Source: Nostoc sp. HK-01
Lineage (GTDB): Bacteria; Cyanobacteriota; Cyanobacteriia; Cyanobacteriales; Nostocaceae
Assembly (NCBI GenBank): GCA_003990705.1
Contig: AP018318.1
Span: forward strand, 620,001-684,000
Direction of reading: 5' to 3'
DNA: 64,000 nucleotides
Positions 34,615-44,107 of this stretch are shown here, piece by piece. The notes beneath the pieces were generated by a model. It saw only the letters and a list, made by a program, of their open reading frames with translations, did no database searches and was not told the origin of the DNA. The translations under genes were made by a program, and so were the position numbers. Numbering within the stretch: the first letter of the stretch is position 1; each line of letters opens with the position of its first letter.

Positions 34615-35973
34615 TTATACTAAAGGCAAAAGTATTTTAAATTCTGACCCGACACCTACCTGAGAACGGAAATCTAATTTACCACCATGTCTAGCTGTAA
34701 TAATTCGGTAACTAACACCTAAACTAGTTTCTATATCCGCCCGTTTCTCAGTAGAAAAAGAATCCAAAATTTGTTTTTGAGATTCTGCCGACATCCCTGG
34801 ACTGTTGTCAACAATGCTAATGCAGACCCAACGAGAATCTGGCACATTTGGTTGGTTTGCTGTTTGTGAAATAACGGCTGTAGTAATGACAATTTGAGGT
34901 TGGTTGCTGTTATGACAACTCTTTTGTTGAAATTGCTGTCTCACTGCTTCATCTAATAAACCATCCACAGTTTGACTAAAAATATTCATTAATACTTGGT
35001 GTAATTGCCCCATGAAACAAGAAACAGGGGGAATCTTACCATATTTTTTCACAATCTCAATCTCTCCTTTTAAACGACTCTTCAGGAGAAGGATAATCCC
35101 ATCTATACAAGCATTAATATCTACTGGTTTGGGATAAATTTCATCAATATGACAGAAATTTTGTAAACTGGTGACGAGTTTTTTTAATCTTTCTGCACCA
35201 GTGTGGGCGCTTGTCAAAGCTTTGCCTAAATCTTCTTCTAAAAAATCAAATTCAATTTCGTCTTTAAGATAATTAATAGCGGCGGAACTCTGGGGGAAAT
35301 CTTCAGCGTAAGCTGCTATTAACTTGAGTAAGTCTTGACTATATTTAGATATGTACGTTAAATTTCCCCAAATAAATCCTACAGGGTCTAAAATTTCATG
35401 AGCTACGCCATCAACTAACCGCCCTAAGCGTGCCATTTTATCATTTTGAATCATTTGTGCTTGGCTACGTTCGTATCGTACCTGAGTTTCAATTCCTCGA
35501 ATTTGCCAAGCAGCTAGATTCAAATCATGAATATCTAATAATTTGTAAGTATTTGTCTCTGTTTGCACAACAACAGGTTCAGAAAAAAGTTCAGGCGATC
35601 GCTTGAGTGTATGCTGCATTGCTGTTAAGATTGTTGTCGTCTCTGGCAACAGTAAGATTTCTGCGCGTGCATAGCTGTAAAGCTCGCGTAAATTAGCTTT
35701 AGCAAATAACTCTTGTCCGAATGGGCGAATGAAAAATTCTAGTATTCTGCGGCGAGAAATCATTCCCAGGAATTTTCCTCTTTCTATCAACACTACTCCT
35801 GGTAATTGTGGGTATTTTTCCAAATAACCGATTAGTTCAATACATGTACAACTAATATCTACACCAAAGTTGTACATCGGTAGTTCTTGGAGATTTGACT
35901 CTAAACTGAGGTAGTGATTACTGGCAATAGATAAAACTGGTGGTGAGATTAAAGAAGTGAATTCTGGTGACAC
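34615..35973 (-). CDS. Sensor histidine kinase with CBS-like N-terminus
   Basis: Kinase of about 452 residues. The start is likely GTG at 35973, six bases after AGGG; a TTG at 35979 is the alternative. The N-terminal half (about 15-165) looks like a pair of CBS-type units (VVLIERGKFLGMISRRRILE). Next is a dimerisation helix with the H box VDGVAHEILDPVGFI, then an ATPase domain with an unusual N box region (HQVLMNIFSQTVDG), SIVDNSPGMS and a divergent final glycine motif (LGVSYRIITARHGG). CBS units sense nucleotides in many proteins. No response regulator is adjacent. It converges with the caspase-like gene. Confidence 0.8.
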   Translation of the reverse strand: MSPEFTSLISPPVLSIASNHYLSLESNLQELPMYNFGVDISCTCIELIGYLEKYPQLPGVVLIERGKFLGMISRRRILEFFIRPFGQELFAKANLRELYSYARAEILLLPETTTILTAMQHTLKRSPELFSEPVVVQTETNTYKLLDIHDLNLAAWQIRGIETQVRYERSQAQMIQNDKMARLGRLVDGVAHEILDPVGFIWGNLTYISKYSQDLLKLIAAYAEDFPQSSAAINYLKDEIEFDFLEEDLGKALTSAHTGAERLKKLVTSLQNFCHIDEIYPKPVDINACIDGIILLLKSRLKGEIEIVKKYGKIPPVSCFMGQLHQVLMNIFSQTVDGLLDEAVRQQFQQKSCHNSNQPQIVITTAVISQTANQPNVPDSRWVCISIVDNSPGMSAESQKQILDSFSTEKRADIETSLGVSYRIITARHGGKLDFRSQVGVGSEFKILLPLV

Positions 35974-36806
35974 TGGCAACCCTGATATATATAAGTTTTA
36001 AAGAGTAATTAATAAATAAAATGCTGATATTTTAAAGTTAACTGAGTAACTCTTTAGCACTAAATATTACTATATGGTGCAAGTTAAACAGACAAAAAAG
36101 GTTGATAAATGGCAAATTGACAACCTCACACGTTATTTTTATGTGTATATTTCGACTCGAATCTTTATTTTATTAACAGATGAATAATTTAAACAACTTA
36201 ATTCATCAAAATATTAACTAATAATAACAAAAATGATAATTTGCCAGATTTTAGGCAGTAGTAGCCGTGAAAATACTTGGAGTCTTTTTGAGAATTAGCG
36301 CCATACATAATGTTTACTAAAAATATTCCAAATTGGTATTGCCGTTTGCTAGTTTCTGTAGTAGAAATCAACCACGACTGATCTTTAATTTACAAAAAGT
36401 AAGTTAAAACACGGATATCAGTAACTAAGCGTGATCCCCAAATGTTTAAACTCTGTAAATCCTTGATGAAAATGCGTGGAAGATAACACAAAAATCAGCT
36501 AATTTACAGTAAGTATAAACATTAGGTAATTAAACGTCACCTAGTCCTATACCCATCAACCGATAATTCGGAACTATTTCGGAAATCAGACAATCTTCAA
36601 AATCGCAATCATCAGTAAATGCACTCATGTAAAATGACTATACTAAAACTAATGGGCGCTAGTTAGCGCTTAAGCAAGACTACGAATTAAACATGTTCTG
36701 GTTGTGTCAATGATGTTTAATCACCCGTACATGATTTTGATCACCATTTCGATAGAATGACTAGACATAACTTCAAAACTTTAAACCGCTTTTGACTGCG
36801 ACACCC
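35974..36806. other. 833-bp intergenic region, nothing definite
   Basis: A divergent promoter region between the histidine kinase and the permease gene. It is strongly AT-rich and has no repeat or RNA I can support. Partial palindromes such as TGATGTTTAATCA near 36712 recall metal-regulator sites, but are too weak to call. Confidence 0.3.
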
Positions 36807-37862
36807 ATGAATCAACTGAGCAATGGTTTCACGATATTTCTAAGTCTGCTAGTCGAAGCGATGCCTTTTTTGCTCCTAGGGGTTTTATTCTCTAGTTTGC
36901 TGCTATTTTTTGTTGATGAGCGCAAATTAGTCGAAAAAATGCCCAAAAATCCGTTGTTGGGCGCTTTAGTTGGCAGTATGGTTGGTTTTTTATTTCCGGT
37001 GTGTGAGTGTGGCAATGTGCCGGTAGCGCGGCGTTTGCTGATTCAGGGCGTACCCACACCTGTAGCAATTGGTTTTTTACTAGCTGCGCCAACCATTAAT
37101 CCCATTGTCATTTGGGCAACTTGGACGGCGTTTCGCGATCAGCCAGAAATAGTAGTTTTACGGGTAGTATTTTCTCTATTAATTGCCACAATTGTTGGCT
37201 TTGTCTTCAGTTTTCAAAAGGACTTGCATCCCATACTCCAGCCTGCGATCGCCCGTTATATGAAGTTTAATCCCCCAGCCAAAGTGGAACCGCAACGGCG
37301 GGGGAAACGTTACCAAATTCCCCAAGAACCAACCACACCAAATTTGTTGCAATCTGGGACATATATTTTGGGTGGGAAAGCAGGTACACCCACACGCATG
37401 GATGGGAGCATATCACCAGCAGATGATCCCCTCGCCAGCCCAAATAAACCACTGGCGGCGAAACTACGCTTGTTGATGGATAACAGCATTCAAGAATTAC
37501 GGGAACTGGGAGGAGTGATGGTGATTGGTAGTGCGATCGCAGCTGCCATTCAAGTCTTTGCACCCCGTGATTTAATCCTTAGTCTCGGTGCTGGCCCTGT
37601 CAGTTCGATCATTGTGATGTTAATTCTGGCAGCAGTTGTTTCTATTTGTTCAACAGTTGACTCCTTTTTTGCCCTATCTTTTGCCTCAGCATTTAGTAGC
37701 GGTTCTTTGCTGGCATTTCTGGTCTTTGGGCCAATGATTGACATTAAAAGTATTGGTTTAATGTTATCTATTTTCAAGCCTAGGGCAATTTTTTACCTTT
37801 TCGCCTTAGCCGGACAATTGACATTCTTATTTACCATTTTTCTTAACCTCCATGTTCTTTAA
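36807..37862 (+). CDS. Permease (DUF318/ArsP-like family)
   Basis: A protein of 351 residues from the ATG at 36807; an upstream TTG at 36792 also exists. Eight or so hydrophobic segments occur (for example TIFLSLLVEAMPFLLLGVLF, PLLGALVGSMVGFLFPVCEC), with the conserved PVCECGNVPVARRLL motif and the second-half repeat SICSTVDSFFALSFAS. The family exports or moves unknown solutes, including arsenic compounds in some members. A soluble loop lies between about 155 and 235 (RRGKRYQIPQEP). The next gene, 59 bp downstream, encodes a TIGR03943 membrane protein that co-occurs with this permease in many bacteria, so they probably work together. Confidence 0.82.
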   Translation: MNQLSNGFTIFLSLLVEAMPFLLLGVLFSSLLLFFVDERKLVEKMPKNPLLGALVGSMVGFLFPVCECGNVPVARRLLIQGVPTPVAIGFLLAAPTINPIVIWATWTAFRDQPEIVVLRVVFSLLIATIVGFVFSFQKDLHPILQPAIARYMKFNPPAKVEPQRRGKRYQIPQEPTTPNLLQSGTYILGGKAGTPTRMDGSISPADDPLASPNKPLAAKLRLLMDNSIQELRELGGVMVIGSAIAAAIQVFAPRDLILSLGAGPVSSIIVMLILAAVVSICSTVDSFFALSFASAFSSGSLLAFLVFGPMIDIKSIGLMLSIFKPRAIFYLFALAGQLTFLFTIFLNLHVL

Positions 37863-37887
37863 ACAGTGCTGAGTTAAAAGACAGAGA

Positions 37888-37928
37888 TGTCTAATAACTA
37901 ATGACAAAGGACAAATGACAAATGACAT
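37888..37928. repeat. Heptamer repeat (STRR) at the start of the TIGR03943 gene
   Basis: Units such as TAATGAC, AAAGGAC, AAATGAC and AAATGAC run directly into the ATGACA start of the next gene. The start codon sits inside the last unit. Confidence 0.65.
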
Positions 37929-38683
37929 CCAAATCTCAACGCTTTAATTTATTACTACCTTGGCTGGATGTTTTAGCCGTCACAGCTTGGGGAATTTTGA
38001 TGTTGAAATACTGGCTGACTGGCAAGCTGAACTTGTTGATTCATCCGAATTACTTTGGTTTAGTGGTAGTGGCTGGTATTGGCTTAATAATTGTCGGTTT
38101 ATTCAAAATGCAAGAACTTTGGCAACGTCGCCGCCGCGATATGGTGCCAAATGTCCAGCACATGACTTTGTTTCCGCCCGGTTGGGGTGGTGCTTTATTG
38201 TTAACGGCGGCAATTTTAGGTTTCATCTTTACACCGCAAGTTTTTGCCAGCGACAAAGCACTGAATCGTGGTGTAAGTGATTTACTCGGCACTTCACGTA
38301 TCAAACCCCAAGCCTTTCGGGCTTCAATTCGCCCCGAAGAGCGATCGCTAGTAGACTGGGTACGGACACTCAATGTTTATCCTGAACCAGACGCATACAC
38401 AGGGCAAAAAGCTAAAGTTCAAGGCTTTGTCATCCATCCCCCAGATTTAAGTAAAGAATATGTGTTTTTAGCCAAATTTGTTCTTTCATGCTGTGCTGCG
38501 GATGCTTACCCTGTAGGATTACCTGTAAAATTGCCCGCCAGTCAAGAACAGTACGCCCCTGATACCTGGTTAGAAGTTGAAGGACAAATGGCGACAGACA
38601 ATCTCAGCGGAAAACGCCAACTCACCATTGTGGCTAACTCCGTCAAAAAGATTCCCCAACCTCAAAATCCCTATAGTTATTAG
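37922..38683 (+). CDS. TIGR03943 family membrane protein (DUF1980)
   Basis: A 253-residue protein. It has three hydrophobic segments in the first half (about 15-30, 43-60, 90-107: WGGALLLTAAILGFIFTPQ), then an exposed C-terminal domain (about 135-245: VRTLNVYPEPDAYTGQKAKV, VFLAKFVLSCCAADAYPVGL) with two adjacent cysteines that could bind metal. This is the standard partner of the DUF318 permease; their joint substrate is unknown, possibly a metal or thiol compound. The start codon lies inside a heptamer repeat. Confidence 0.8.
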   Translation: MTSKSQRFNLLLPWLDVLAVTAWGILMLKYWLTGKLNLLIHPNYFGLVVVAGIGLIIVGLFKMQELWQRRRRDMVPNVQHMTLFPPGWGGALLLTAAILGFIFTPQVFASDKALNRGVSDLLGTSRIKPQAFRASIRPEERSLVDWVRTLNVYPEPDAYTGQKAKVQGFVIHPPDLSKEYVFLAKFVLSCCAADAYPVGLPVKLPASQEQYAPDTWLEVEGQMATDNLSGKRQLTIVANSVKKIPQPQNPYSY

Positions 38684-38705
38684 TGATTTGTTATTTGTCA
38701 TTTGC

Positions 38706-38763
38706 TAATGACCATTGACCATTGACTAATGACCATTGACTATTGACTAATTACCAATGACTA
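38706..38763. repeat. Heptamer repeat (STRR), about eight units
   Basis: About eight alternating units of AATGACC, ATTGACC, ATTGACT and AATGACT type in the gap before the next gene. The ATG of that gene at 38757 is part of the last unit. The class is typical of heterocystous cyanobacteria. Confidence 0.85.
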
Positions 38764-40250
38764 GTAAAACCCTTATCCAACCATTAGACCGTGTAGCGAT
38801 CGCCTTGATGCTACTGCTGAGTTTGTTGATTGGTTTTATCATCCTACAAGGTGATGTTGTTTCCCCCCGTGTCCGCAACTTTACTTGGCAAAATCAGCAA
38901 ATTGGTTCAGAAGATATTGCTTTTAGCCTCACCTTTAGCCGTCCAATGGATACAAAAAGCGTTGAGGATAACTTAAAAATTGAGCCGCCCTTAGCAGGAA
39001 AATTTAGTTGGGCAGGTAGACGGGTGGTCTATACATTATTAACACCAGCCCCTTACGGTACGAACTATAAAGTACAGTTACAACAAGCAAAAGATAAATT
39101 TGCCCAGAAAGAAAGTAAATCTAAAGTTATACAGCCTTTTGTTGGTAGTTTTCGTACCCGCGATCGCGTCATTATTTATATAGGAGCTAACCCCGAAGAA
39201 CAAGGCCAGTTAATTCTTTACAACTTAACTCAAGAGCAAAAAAAGGTACTTACCCCCAAAGACATCACAGTGATGGACTTTAAAGCATTTCCAGATGGGG
39301 AAAAAATCTTATTTTCGGCTCGTACTACCAACAACGAAGATTTACTCTCCGCCCAGTTGTACACAGTCACCACAGGAATTGCCGACAAGTCTGACCAAAA
39401 ACCAGAAGCAGCCGCTAAAGTTGACTTAATTTTAGATAATAAAGATTATCAAAACCTAAAATTTGACTTATCACCAGACGGACAAACTATCGTCGTCCAA
39501 CGTGGTAATAAAAATAATCCTGGTGACTTTGGGTTGTGGTATATGCCCACCACCTGGGATAAATCAGGCAAACAACCTACTCCCCAACGCTTACAAAGCC
39601 AACCAGGGGGAGATTTTATGATTACTCCTGATAGTAAAGCCGTTGCCGTTGCCCAAGGTCAAGGCGCGGCGATATTGCCACTACAAGCCGATGCGAGTAA
39701 ACCCCTAGACTTTTTGCCGCAATTTGGTCTAGTACAAGCTTTCTCTAAAGATGGCTCTCAAGCGGCAATGGTCAAATTTAACACCGATTACACACGAGAT
39801 TTATTTTTAGTCACTAACCAAGGTATCCAAAAACCTTTGTTAAAAACTACAGGCTCAATTATCAATTGCCAATTTGATCCGGCTTCACCCACCCTCTATT
39901 GCTTGCTGACACAGTTAATCACCCAAGCAGAATATGTAGAGCAACCTTATTTAGTCGCCATCAATCTGACAACTGGACAACAAAAACCGCTGCTAGTTTT
40001 ACCAGTTGATCAGCGGAACGTGGAAATGAGTTTATCACCAGATGGGCTAGGTTTGTTATTTGACCAAGTAGTAGCCCAACCAGAGAACGCGCAAACATCT
40101 GCCAATAGTTTAAAAACAGATGACGGTGAAGCAATCACCACTAGCAGTCTGTGGTTAATGCCACTGTTACCGATCGCTGATGCAGCAGTCACCACAATTA
40201 AACCAGAAAAGCTACCTTTAATTGGCTTCCATCCCCGTTGGTTGCCTTAA
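38757..40250 (+). CDS. Membrane-anchored protein with Ig-like domain and beta-propeller repeats
   Basis: A 497-residue protein. One N-terminal membrane anchor (about 11-32, VAIALMLLLSLLIGFIILQG) is followed by a bacterial Ig-like (Big_5/SbsA) domain (about 40-130: FSLTFSRPMDTKSVEDNLKI, VVYTLLTPAPYGTNYKV). Residues about 150-490 form TolB-like propeller blades (KFDLSPDGQTIVVQRG, PDSKAVAVAQG, LSPDGLGLLFDQ). The bulk probably lies in the periplasm and may bind a protein or envelope component. Its role is unknown. It follows the permease/TIGR03943 pair in the same direction and may share their transcript, though heptamer repeats separate all three. Confidence 0.72.
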   Translation: MTSKTLIQPLDRVAIALMLLLSLLIGFIILQGDVVSPRVRNFTWQNQQIGSEDIAFSLTFSRPMDTKSVEDNLKIEPPLAGKFSWAGRRVVYTLLTPAPYGTNYKVQLQQAKDKFAQKESKSKVIQPFVGSFRTRDRVIIYIGANPEEQGQLILYNLTQEQKKVLTPKDITVMDFKAFPDGEKILFSARTTNNEDLLSAQLYTVTTGIADKSDQKPEAAAKVDLILDNKDYQNLKFDLSPDGQTIVVQRGNKNNPGDFGLWYMPTTWDKSGKQPTPQRLQSQPGGDFMITPDSKAVAVAQGQGAAILPLQADASKPLDFLPQFGLVQAFSKDGSQAAMVKFNTDYTRDLFLVTNQGIQKPLLKTTGSIINCQFDPASPTLYCLLTQLITQAEYVEQPYLVAINLTTGQQKPLLVLPVDQRNVEMSLSPDGLGLLFDQVVAQPENAQTSANSLKTDDGEAITTSSLWLMPLLPIADAAVTTIKPEKLPLIGFHPRWLP

Positions 40251-40275
40251 AGATGAGTGTTAAGTGCTGAGTTAA

Positions 40276-40300
40276 AAAGACGTTGCAATGCAACGTCTTT
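40276..40300. terminator. Bidirectional terminator
   Basis: Nearly perfect palindrome AAAGACGTTGCA / TGCAACGTCTTT with a one-base centre, lying between convergent stops at 40250 and 40310. A and T tracts flank both sides, so it can act in both directions. Confidence 0.8.
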
Positions 40301-40309
40301 AAATTTTAA

Positions 40310-40588
40310 TTACTGTATTAAAATTTGACGGCTTAAAATGCTCATTACCTCATCGGGATTACCTGTTGGTTGCAGTGGACTCCAATCTCCCACACTGGCG
40401 TAGCCGATAACTTGCAAATAGTGAATTGTACTAGTGACAGCTTTGGGTGAACCAATCAGCAAATGTTTAATTGGCTCCCGGTAAGGAAATATTTGTTGAG
40501 AAATTTGCTGGCGATCAAGAGAGGGTAAATTTTGTCTTAAGAACTGGGCTATTTGAGATTGGGCGAAGTTGAGTAATTGTGCCATCAT
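40310..40588 (-). CDS. Conserved hypothetical protein, 92 residues
   Basis: A small soluble protein (start MMAQLLNFAQSQIAQFLRQN; a second ATG at 40585 is equally possible). It is mostly helical, with Gln-rich and Pro-containing stretches, and SPKAVTSTIHYLQVIGYASV in the middle. It resembles small proteins present across Nostocales, but I do not recognise a family. No signal peptide or membrane segment. A well-placed terminator at its 3' side and normal codon use support a real gene. Confidence 0.5.
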   Translation of the reverse strand: MMAQLLNFAQSQIAQFLRQNLPSLDRQQISQQIFPYREPIKHLLIGSPKAVTSTIHYLQVIGYASVGDWSPLQPTGNPDEVMSILSRQILIQ

Positions 40589-40950
40589 GATGTTGAAACT
40601 CCTTTATTTGGGTTTTGATAAAAGCGATCGCTCTCTTCTTGCCAGAACCAGACGATCGCTTTTATTTATTTTGGGGTTTAGATCAGGGCGATCGTTTTGT
40701 TCTTTGGGGAACTGGGCGATCGCCTTTATCATGTCTTTTAATATAATGTATAAATTTATACTTGTTAATTGTTAATACAAAGATTTTTGTTAACAATTTG
40801 CTAGTTTTTACAGAGACAAATTATGTTGCATCAGAGTAATCTTAGTAAGACTACCTAACAGAATTACTGCAATTGTGAACAGTTATTTAATTTAGATAAA
40901 GTTGATAATTTGGCTAAGTGCAATTACTAAATGAATATAGGATTTTGTAT
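40589..40950. repeat. HIP1-rich intergenic region with a 64-bp tandem pattern
   Basis: Four CGATCG cores start at 40625, 40653, 40689 and 40717, with spacings of 28, 36 and 28, so two 64-bp units each hold a pair of HIP1-like sites. The rest up to the 21-bp array shows no gene; a 69-residue hypothetical reading frame here has no support. Confidence 0.5.
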
Positions 40951-41150
40951 TGATTACTAACGACAAGGTTTCATGTAGTGACGACAAGGTTCTGATTACT
41001 AACAACAAGGTTCTGTGTCGTGACGACAAGGTTCTGATTACTAACGACAAGGTTTCGTGTCGTGACGACAAGGTTGTGATTACTAACGACAGGGTTTCGT
41101 GTAGTAACGACAGAGTTCTGATTACTAACGACAAGGTTTTGTGTTGTGGA
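40951..41150. repeat. 21-bp tandem array, nine full units in 42-bp pairs
   Basis: Units alternate between TGATTACTAACGACAAGGTT and CGTGTCGTGACGACAAGGTT types (both 21 bp with one variable end base), starting at 40951 and repeating at 40972, 40993 and so on to 41139, with a partial tenth. Each unit is three heptamers. Because 21 is a multiple of 3, both strands stay open: plus reads ITNDKV/CRDDKV heptads (69 residues from 40950), minus reads VIRTLSSRHETLS heptads (80 residues). Expression of either is not supported. Related 21-bp degenerate repeats occur at 54917-55105. Confidence 0.85.
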
Positions 41151-41344
41151 AAAATTTAGCTCTGCGACTTCTCTAATAATTTAAGGAGCTTTTTGTGTAA
41201 GAGCGATCGCAATTATGTAAAAACCAACATTATCAAAATTACTTGTACAAAGCATAAATCTAAATTTTTGCTTGAAATTGCGTAATTTCAAGCTGAATTG
41301 CTGTGTTGTTAAATAAGTAGGATGCACCTAAATTAAAGTAGCAT
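41151..41344. other. Intergenic spacer with a 10-bp stem
   Basis: A perfect stem GCTTGAAATT / AATTTCAAGC with loop GCGT lies at 41270-41293, 50 bp before the NB-ARC remnant. A single HIP1 site is at about 41204. No gene is seen. Confidence 0.45.
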
Positions 41345-43975
41345 ATGGAACCTTTAACTACTGCGGCGATCGCACTTGGCTCTGTAGTCGCCACCAAAGC
41401 CTTAGAAAGAACTGGTGACAAGATAATTATGGCGGAATAACTTGGTTTAATGACAGAGCAAGTAATCTCGCGGCTGAAGTATTGAGTTTTTTTGTTCAAC
41501 TTGGTTTGGAAATTCCCCAAGAACAAAGCGGAAGACTGTTAACCCTGAGAGAACAAGTTGCTTAGTGTTGGTTGCAATATCCCCAAGCTGACTTACCTAT
41601 ATTAATTGTTTTTGATGATGTCACTAGCTTAGACAACCTGGGCGAAGTTGTTCCCAGCGATAACCGTTTTCGTGTTTTAGTGACAACTCGCCTGCGAAAT
41701 TTAGATCCAAACTTTATTCAAGAAATTTCCTTAGATGTTCTCTCACCAGATAAAGCATTAGAACTGTTAAAAAAATTGTTGGGGAAAGACAAGCGAGTAG
41801 ACAACCAACAACAAGCCGCAGACGCAATATGTGAAGTTCTAGAATATTTGCCTTTGGGGATAGAGTTAGTCGGTGCTTATTTAGCACAAGACCCGGATTT
41901 ACATCTATATATAATGTTGGAGCGATTGCAACAACGCAAGTTAGCCGAAGCAGCACTACAAGACAGAGAAACACTCAACTCAACACAACTGGGAGTGAAA
42001 GCCGCCTTTGCTTTAACTTGGGAAGAACTTGAACCACCGACGCAACAACTAGGCAAATTTTTAAGTTTATTTGCGCCCCAGTCTATTTTATGGAATTTGG
42101 TGATGTGGGTGGCGACTGGTGGAGATGATGAAGATGACCCCTCTCCAAACCTCTCCCCCCGTGGGGGCTACGGTGTACACACAAGTACTATCTGCAAGGG
42201 TTTCAGGCGTTATAGACCCCTTAAATTGTCATTACGAGCGCAGCGACAGCGAAGCGAAGTAATCGCATAATCTTGTAGTTTTGGCGATTGCTTCGTCGTT
42301 CCTCCTCGCAATGACAGGTTTTCAAAGCGATCGCAAAACCGAAAGCTAGACGATGAAACCAAACGTTAGGTAAGATTTCAAGACTTGTGTGTACACCGTA
42401 GCCCGTGGGGGAGAGGCTTTGATTTCCCCATTCCCTCATAGGGAATGGGGACTAGGGTTAGGTTTATCATCAGATGAAAACAATGATTCCTCTTCAAACG
42501 TTTCCTCAACAGAAACAGAAGCTTTAATTCCCCCATTCCCTTGTAGGGAAGGGGGGCTAGGGGGGTTAGGTTTATCACCAGATGAAATAAACGAAGCCAA
42601 AAAACAACTCTACAAACGTCACTTACTGCAACAGGTAGAAGATAGCGAAGGATATTATAAAATTCATACCTTAGTGCGGTGGTTTTTGCAAGAACAGTTA
42701 GCCAACGCTGGTGAGATAAAGCTGGTTTTAGAAACCACCTTCGCTACTGCAATGATAACCGTTGCTCAAAGCCTTCCACACCCAACAACGTCTCAGGATA
42801 TCGAACGTGTTAAGGGTGTTATTCCCCACATTGAAGACTTGGGAGAACGAATAATTGCAGAGGTAAACCAAGCAAGAGAACAACAAATAAATTCCCCAGC
42901 ATCAGTACCTAATGATGAAGTAATTTGGGTGTTTGTGGGAGTAGCAACATTTTATAAGGGACAAGGAATATATCAATTAGCAGAAGATTGGTATAAAGAA
43001 TGCGTCAAAGTTTGCCAAGCTTTATTTTCAGGTGATCATTTCTACGTCGCAACTAGCTTGAACAATTTAGCTGCATTTTACAATAGCCAAGGGCGGTACA
43101 GCAAAGCCGAACCTCTGTACATCGAAGCCTTGGGGATGTACAAGCAGTTATTCACAGGCGATCATCCCTATGTCGCTACTAGCTTAAACAATTTAGCTTT
43201 CCTCTACAATAACCAAGGGCGGTACAGTGAAGCTGAAACACTGTACATCAAAGCCTTGGCGATGAGAAAACGGTTATTCACAGGAGATCATCTCGATGTC
43301 GCTATAAGCTTGAACAATTTAGCCCTACTCTACCGTAGCCAAAGACGGTACAGCGAAGCCGAACCTCTGTTAATTAAAGCCTTGGCAATGAGAAAGCGGT
43401 TATTCATAGGCGACCATCCCTATGTCGCCACCAGCTTAAACAATTTAGCTTACCTCTACGATAGCCAAGGGCGGTACAGCGAAGCCGAACCACTGTTCAT
43501 CAAAGCCTTGGCGATGAGAAAGCGTATATTCACAGGCGATCATCCCGATGTCGCCTCTAGCTTGAACAATTTAGCTGCACTCTACAATAGCCAATTGCGG
43601 TACAGCCAAGCCGAACCTCTGTACATTGAAGCCTTAGCAATGTACAAGCGGTTATTCACAGGCGATCATCCCAATGTCGCTACTAGCTTGAACAATTTAG
43701 CTTACTTCTACAAAAGCCAAGGGCGGTACAGCGAAGCCGAACCCTTGTACATCGAAGCCTTGGCGATGTTGCAACGAGTCTTAGGGGATAATCATCCCCT
43801 TACAGTGACAGTGAGAAACAATCTGGCAAGTCTGCAACGCCAGTTAACTCCCGTTCCTATTTGGCAACGGTGGTTAGGTAAGTTTTTCCAATTATTATTA
43901 GTAATATTAAGATTACCGTTTTATTTATTGTGGCAACTAGCTAAAAAAATAATAAAATTAATTAGTAATTCGTAA
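41345..43975 (+). pseudogene. Broken NB-ARC / TPR protein gene
   Basis: Pieces in order: MEPLTTAAIALGSVVATKAL (stop at about 41438), a frame-shifted part (FVQLGLEIPQEQSGRLL, TAG at 41563), then 41572-42270 with the Walker B side of the NB-ARC ATPase (ILIVFDDVTSLDNLG, RVLVTTRLRNLDP), and 42389-43975 with a winged-helix end and about seven 42-residue TPR units (SLNNLAYLYDSQGRYSEAEP). The Walker A/P-loop is deleted, so ATPase function is lost. A palindromic element at 42168-42401 splits the rest; removing it with one 10-bp repeat copy restores a continuous frame. Repeat sequence also fills the linker (EALISPFP... and EALIPPFP...). NB-ARC-TPR proteins are STAND-type sensors. The TPR half might still be translated alone. 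Confidence 0.85.
42168..42401. mobile_element. Palindromic miniature element (MITE-like), 234 bp
   Basis: Ends CTACGGTGTACACACAAGT and, at the right, its exact inverse ACTTGTGTGTACACCGTAG (19 bp, perfect). It is flanked by 10-bp direct repeats CCCGTGGGGG (42158-42167 and 42402-42411). The core contains a second hairpin with CATTACGAGCGCAGCGACA on one arm and a matching TTGCTTCGTCGTTCCTCCTC-type arm on the other. It has no coding capacity. It sits inside the NB-ARC/TPR gene. Its mobility would need a transposase elsewhere. Confidence 0.85.
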
Positions 43976-44107
43976 TCTCTCTTTAATCATATCCAGTCCA
44001 CGCAATCACTTATAATATGTCCGCCGCGAGTGCAACGAAGTGGAACGACGCGATCGCAAAAACTCTGCAATTACTTTACTTTGCTATCGCTACCTTCGGA
44101 TAAATTT
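43976..44107. other. Short intergenic spacer
   Basis: 132 bp between convergent stops, with one HIP1 site and a repeat-like GCAACGAAGTGGAACGACGC stretch. No gene is seen. Confidence 0.3.

Noticed and set aside
36712-36724. Partial palindrome TGATGTTTAATCA as a Zur-type site before the permease
   Set aside because: Too short and imperfect to separate from AT-rich background.
40569-40775. 68-residue plus-strand reading frame
   Set aside because: Runs through HIP1-rich repeat and overlaps the start of a minus-strand gene; no support as a gene.
41260-41526. 88-residue minus-strand reading frame
   Set aside because: It overlaps the NB-ARC remnant in antisense and has no domain or ribosome site.
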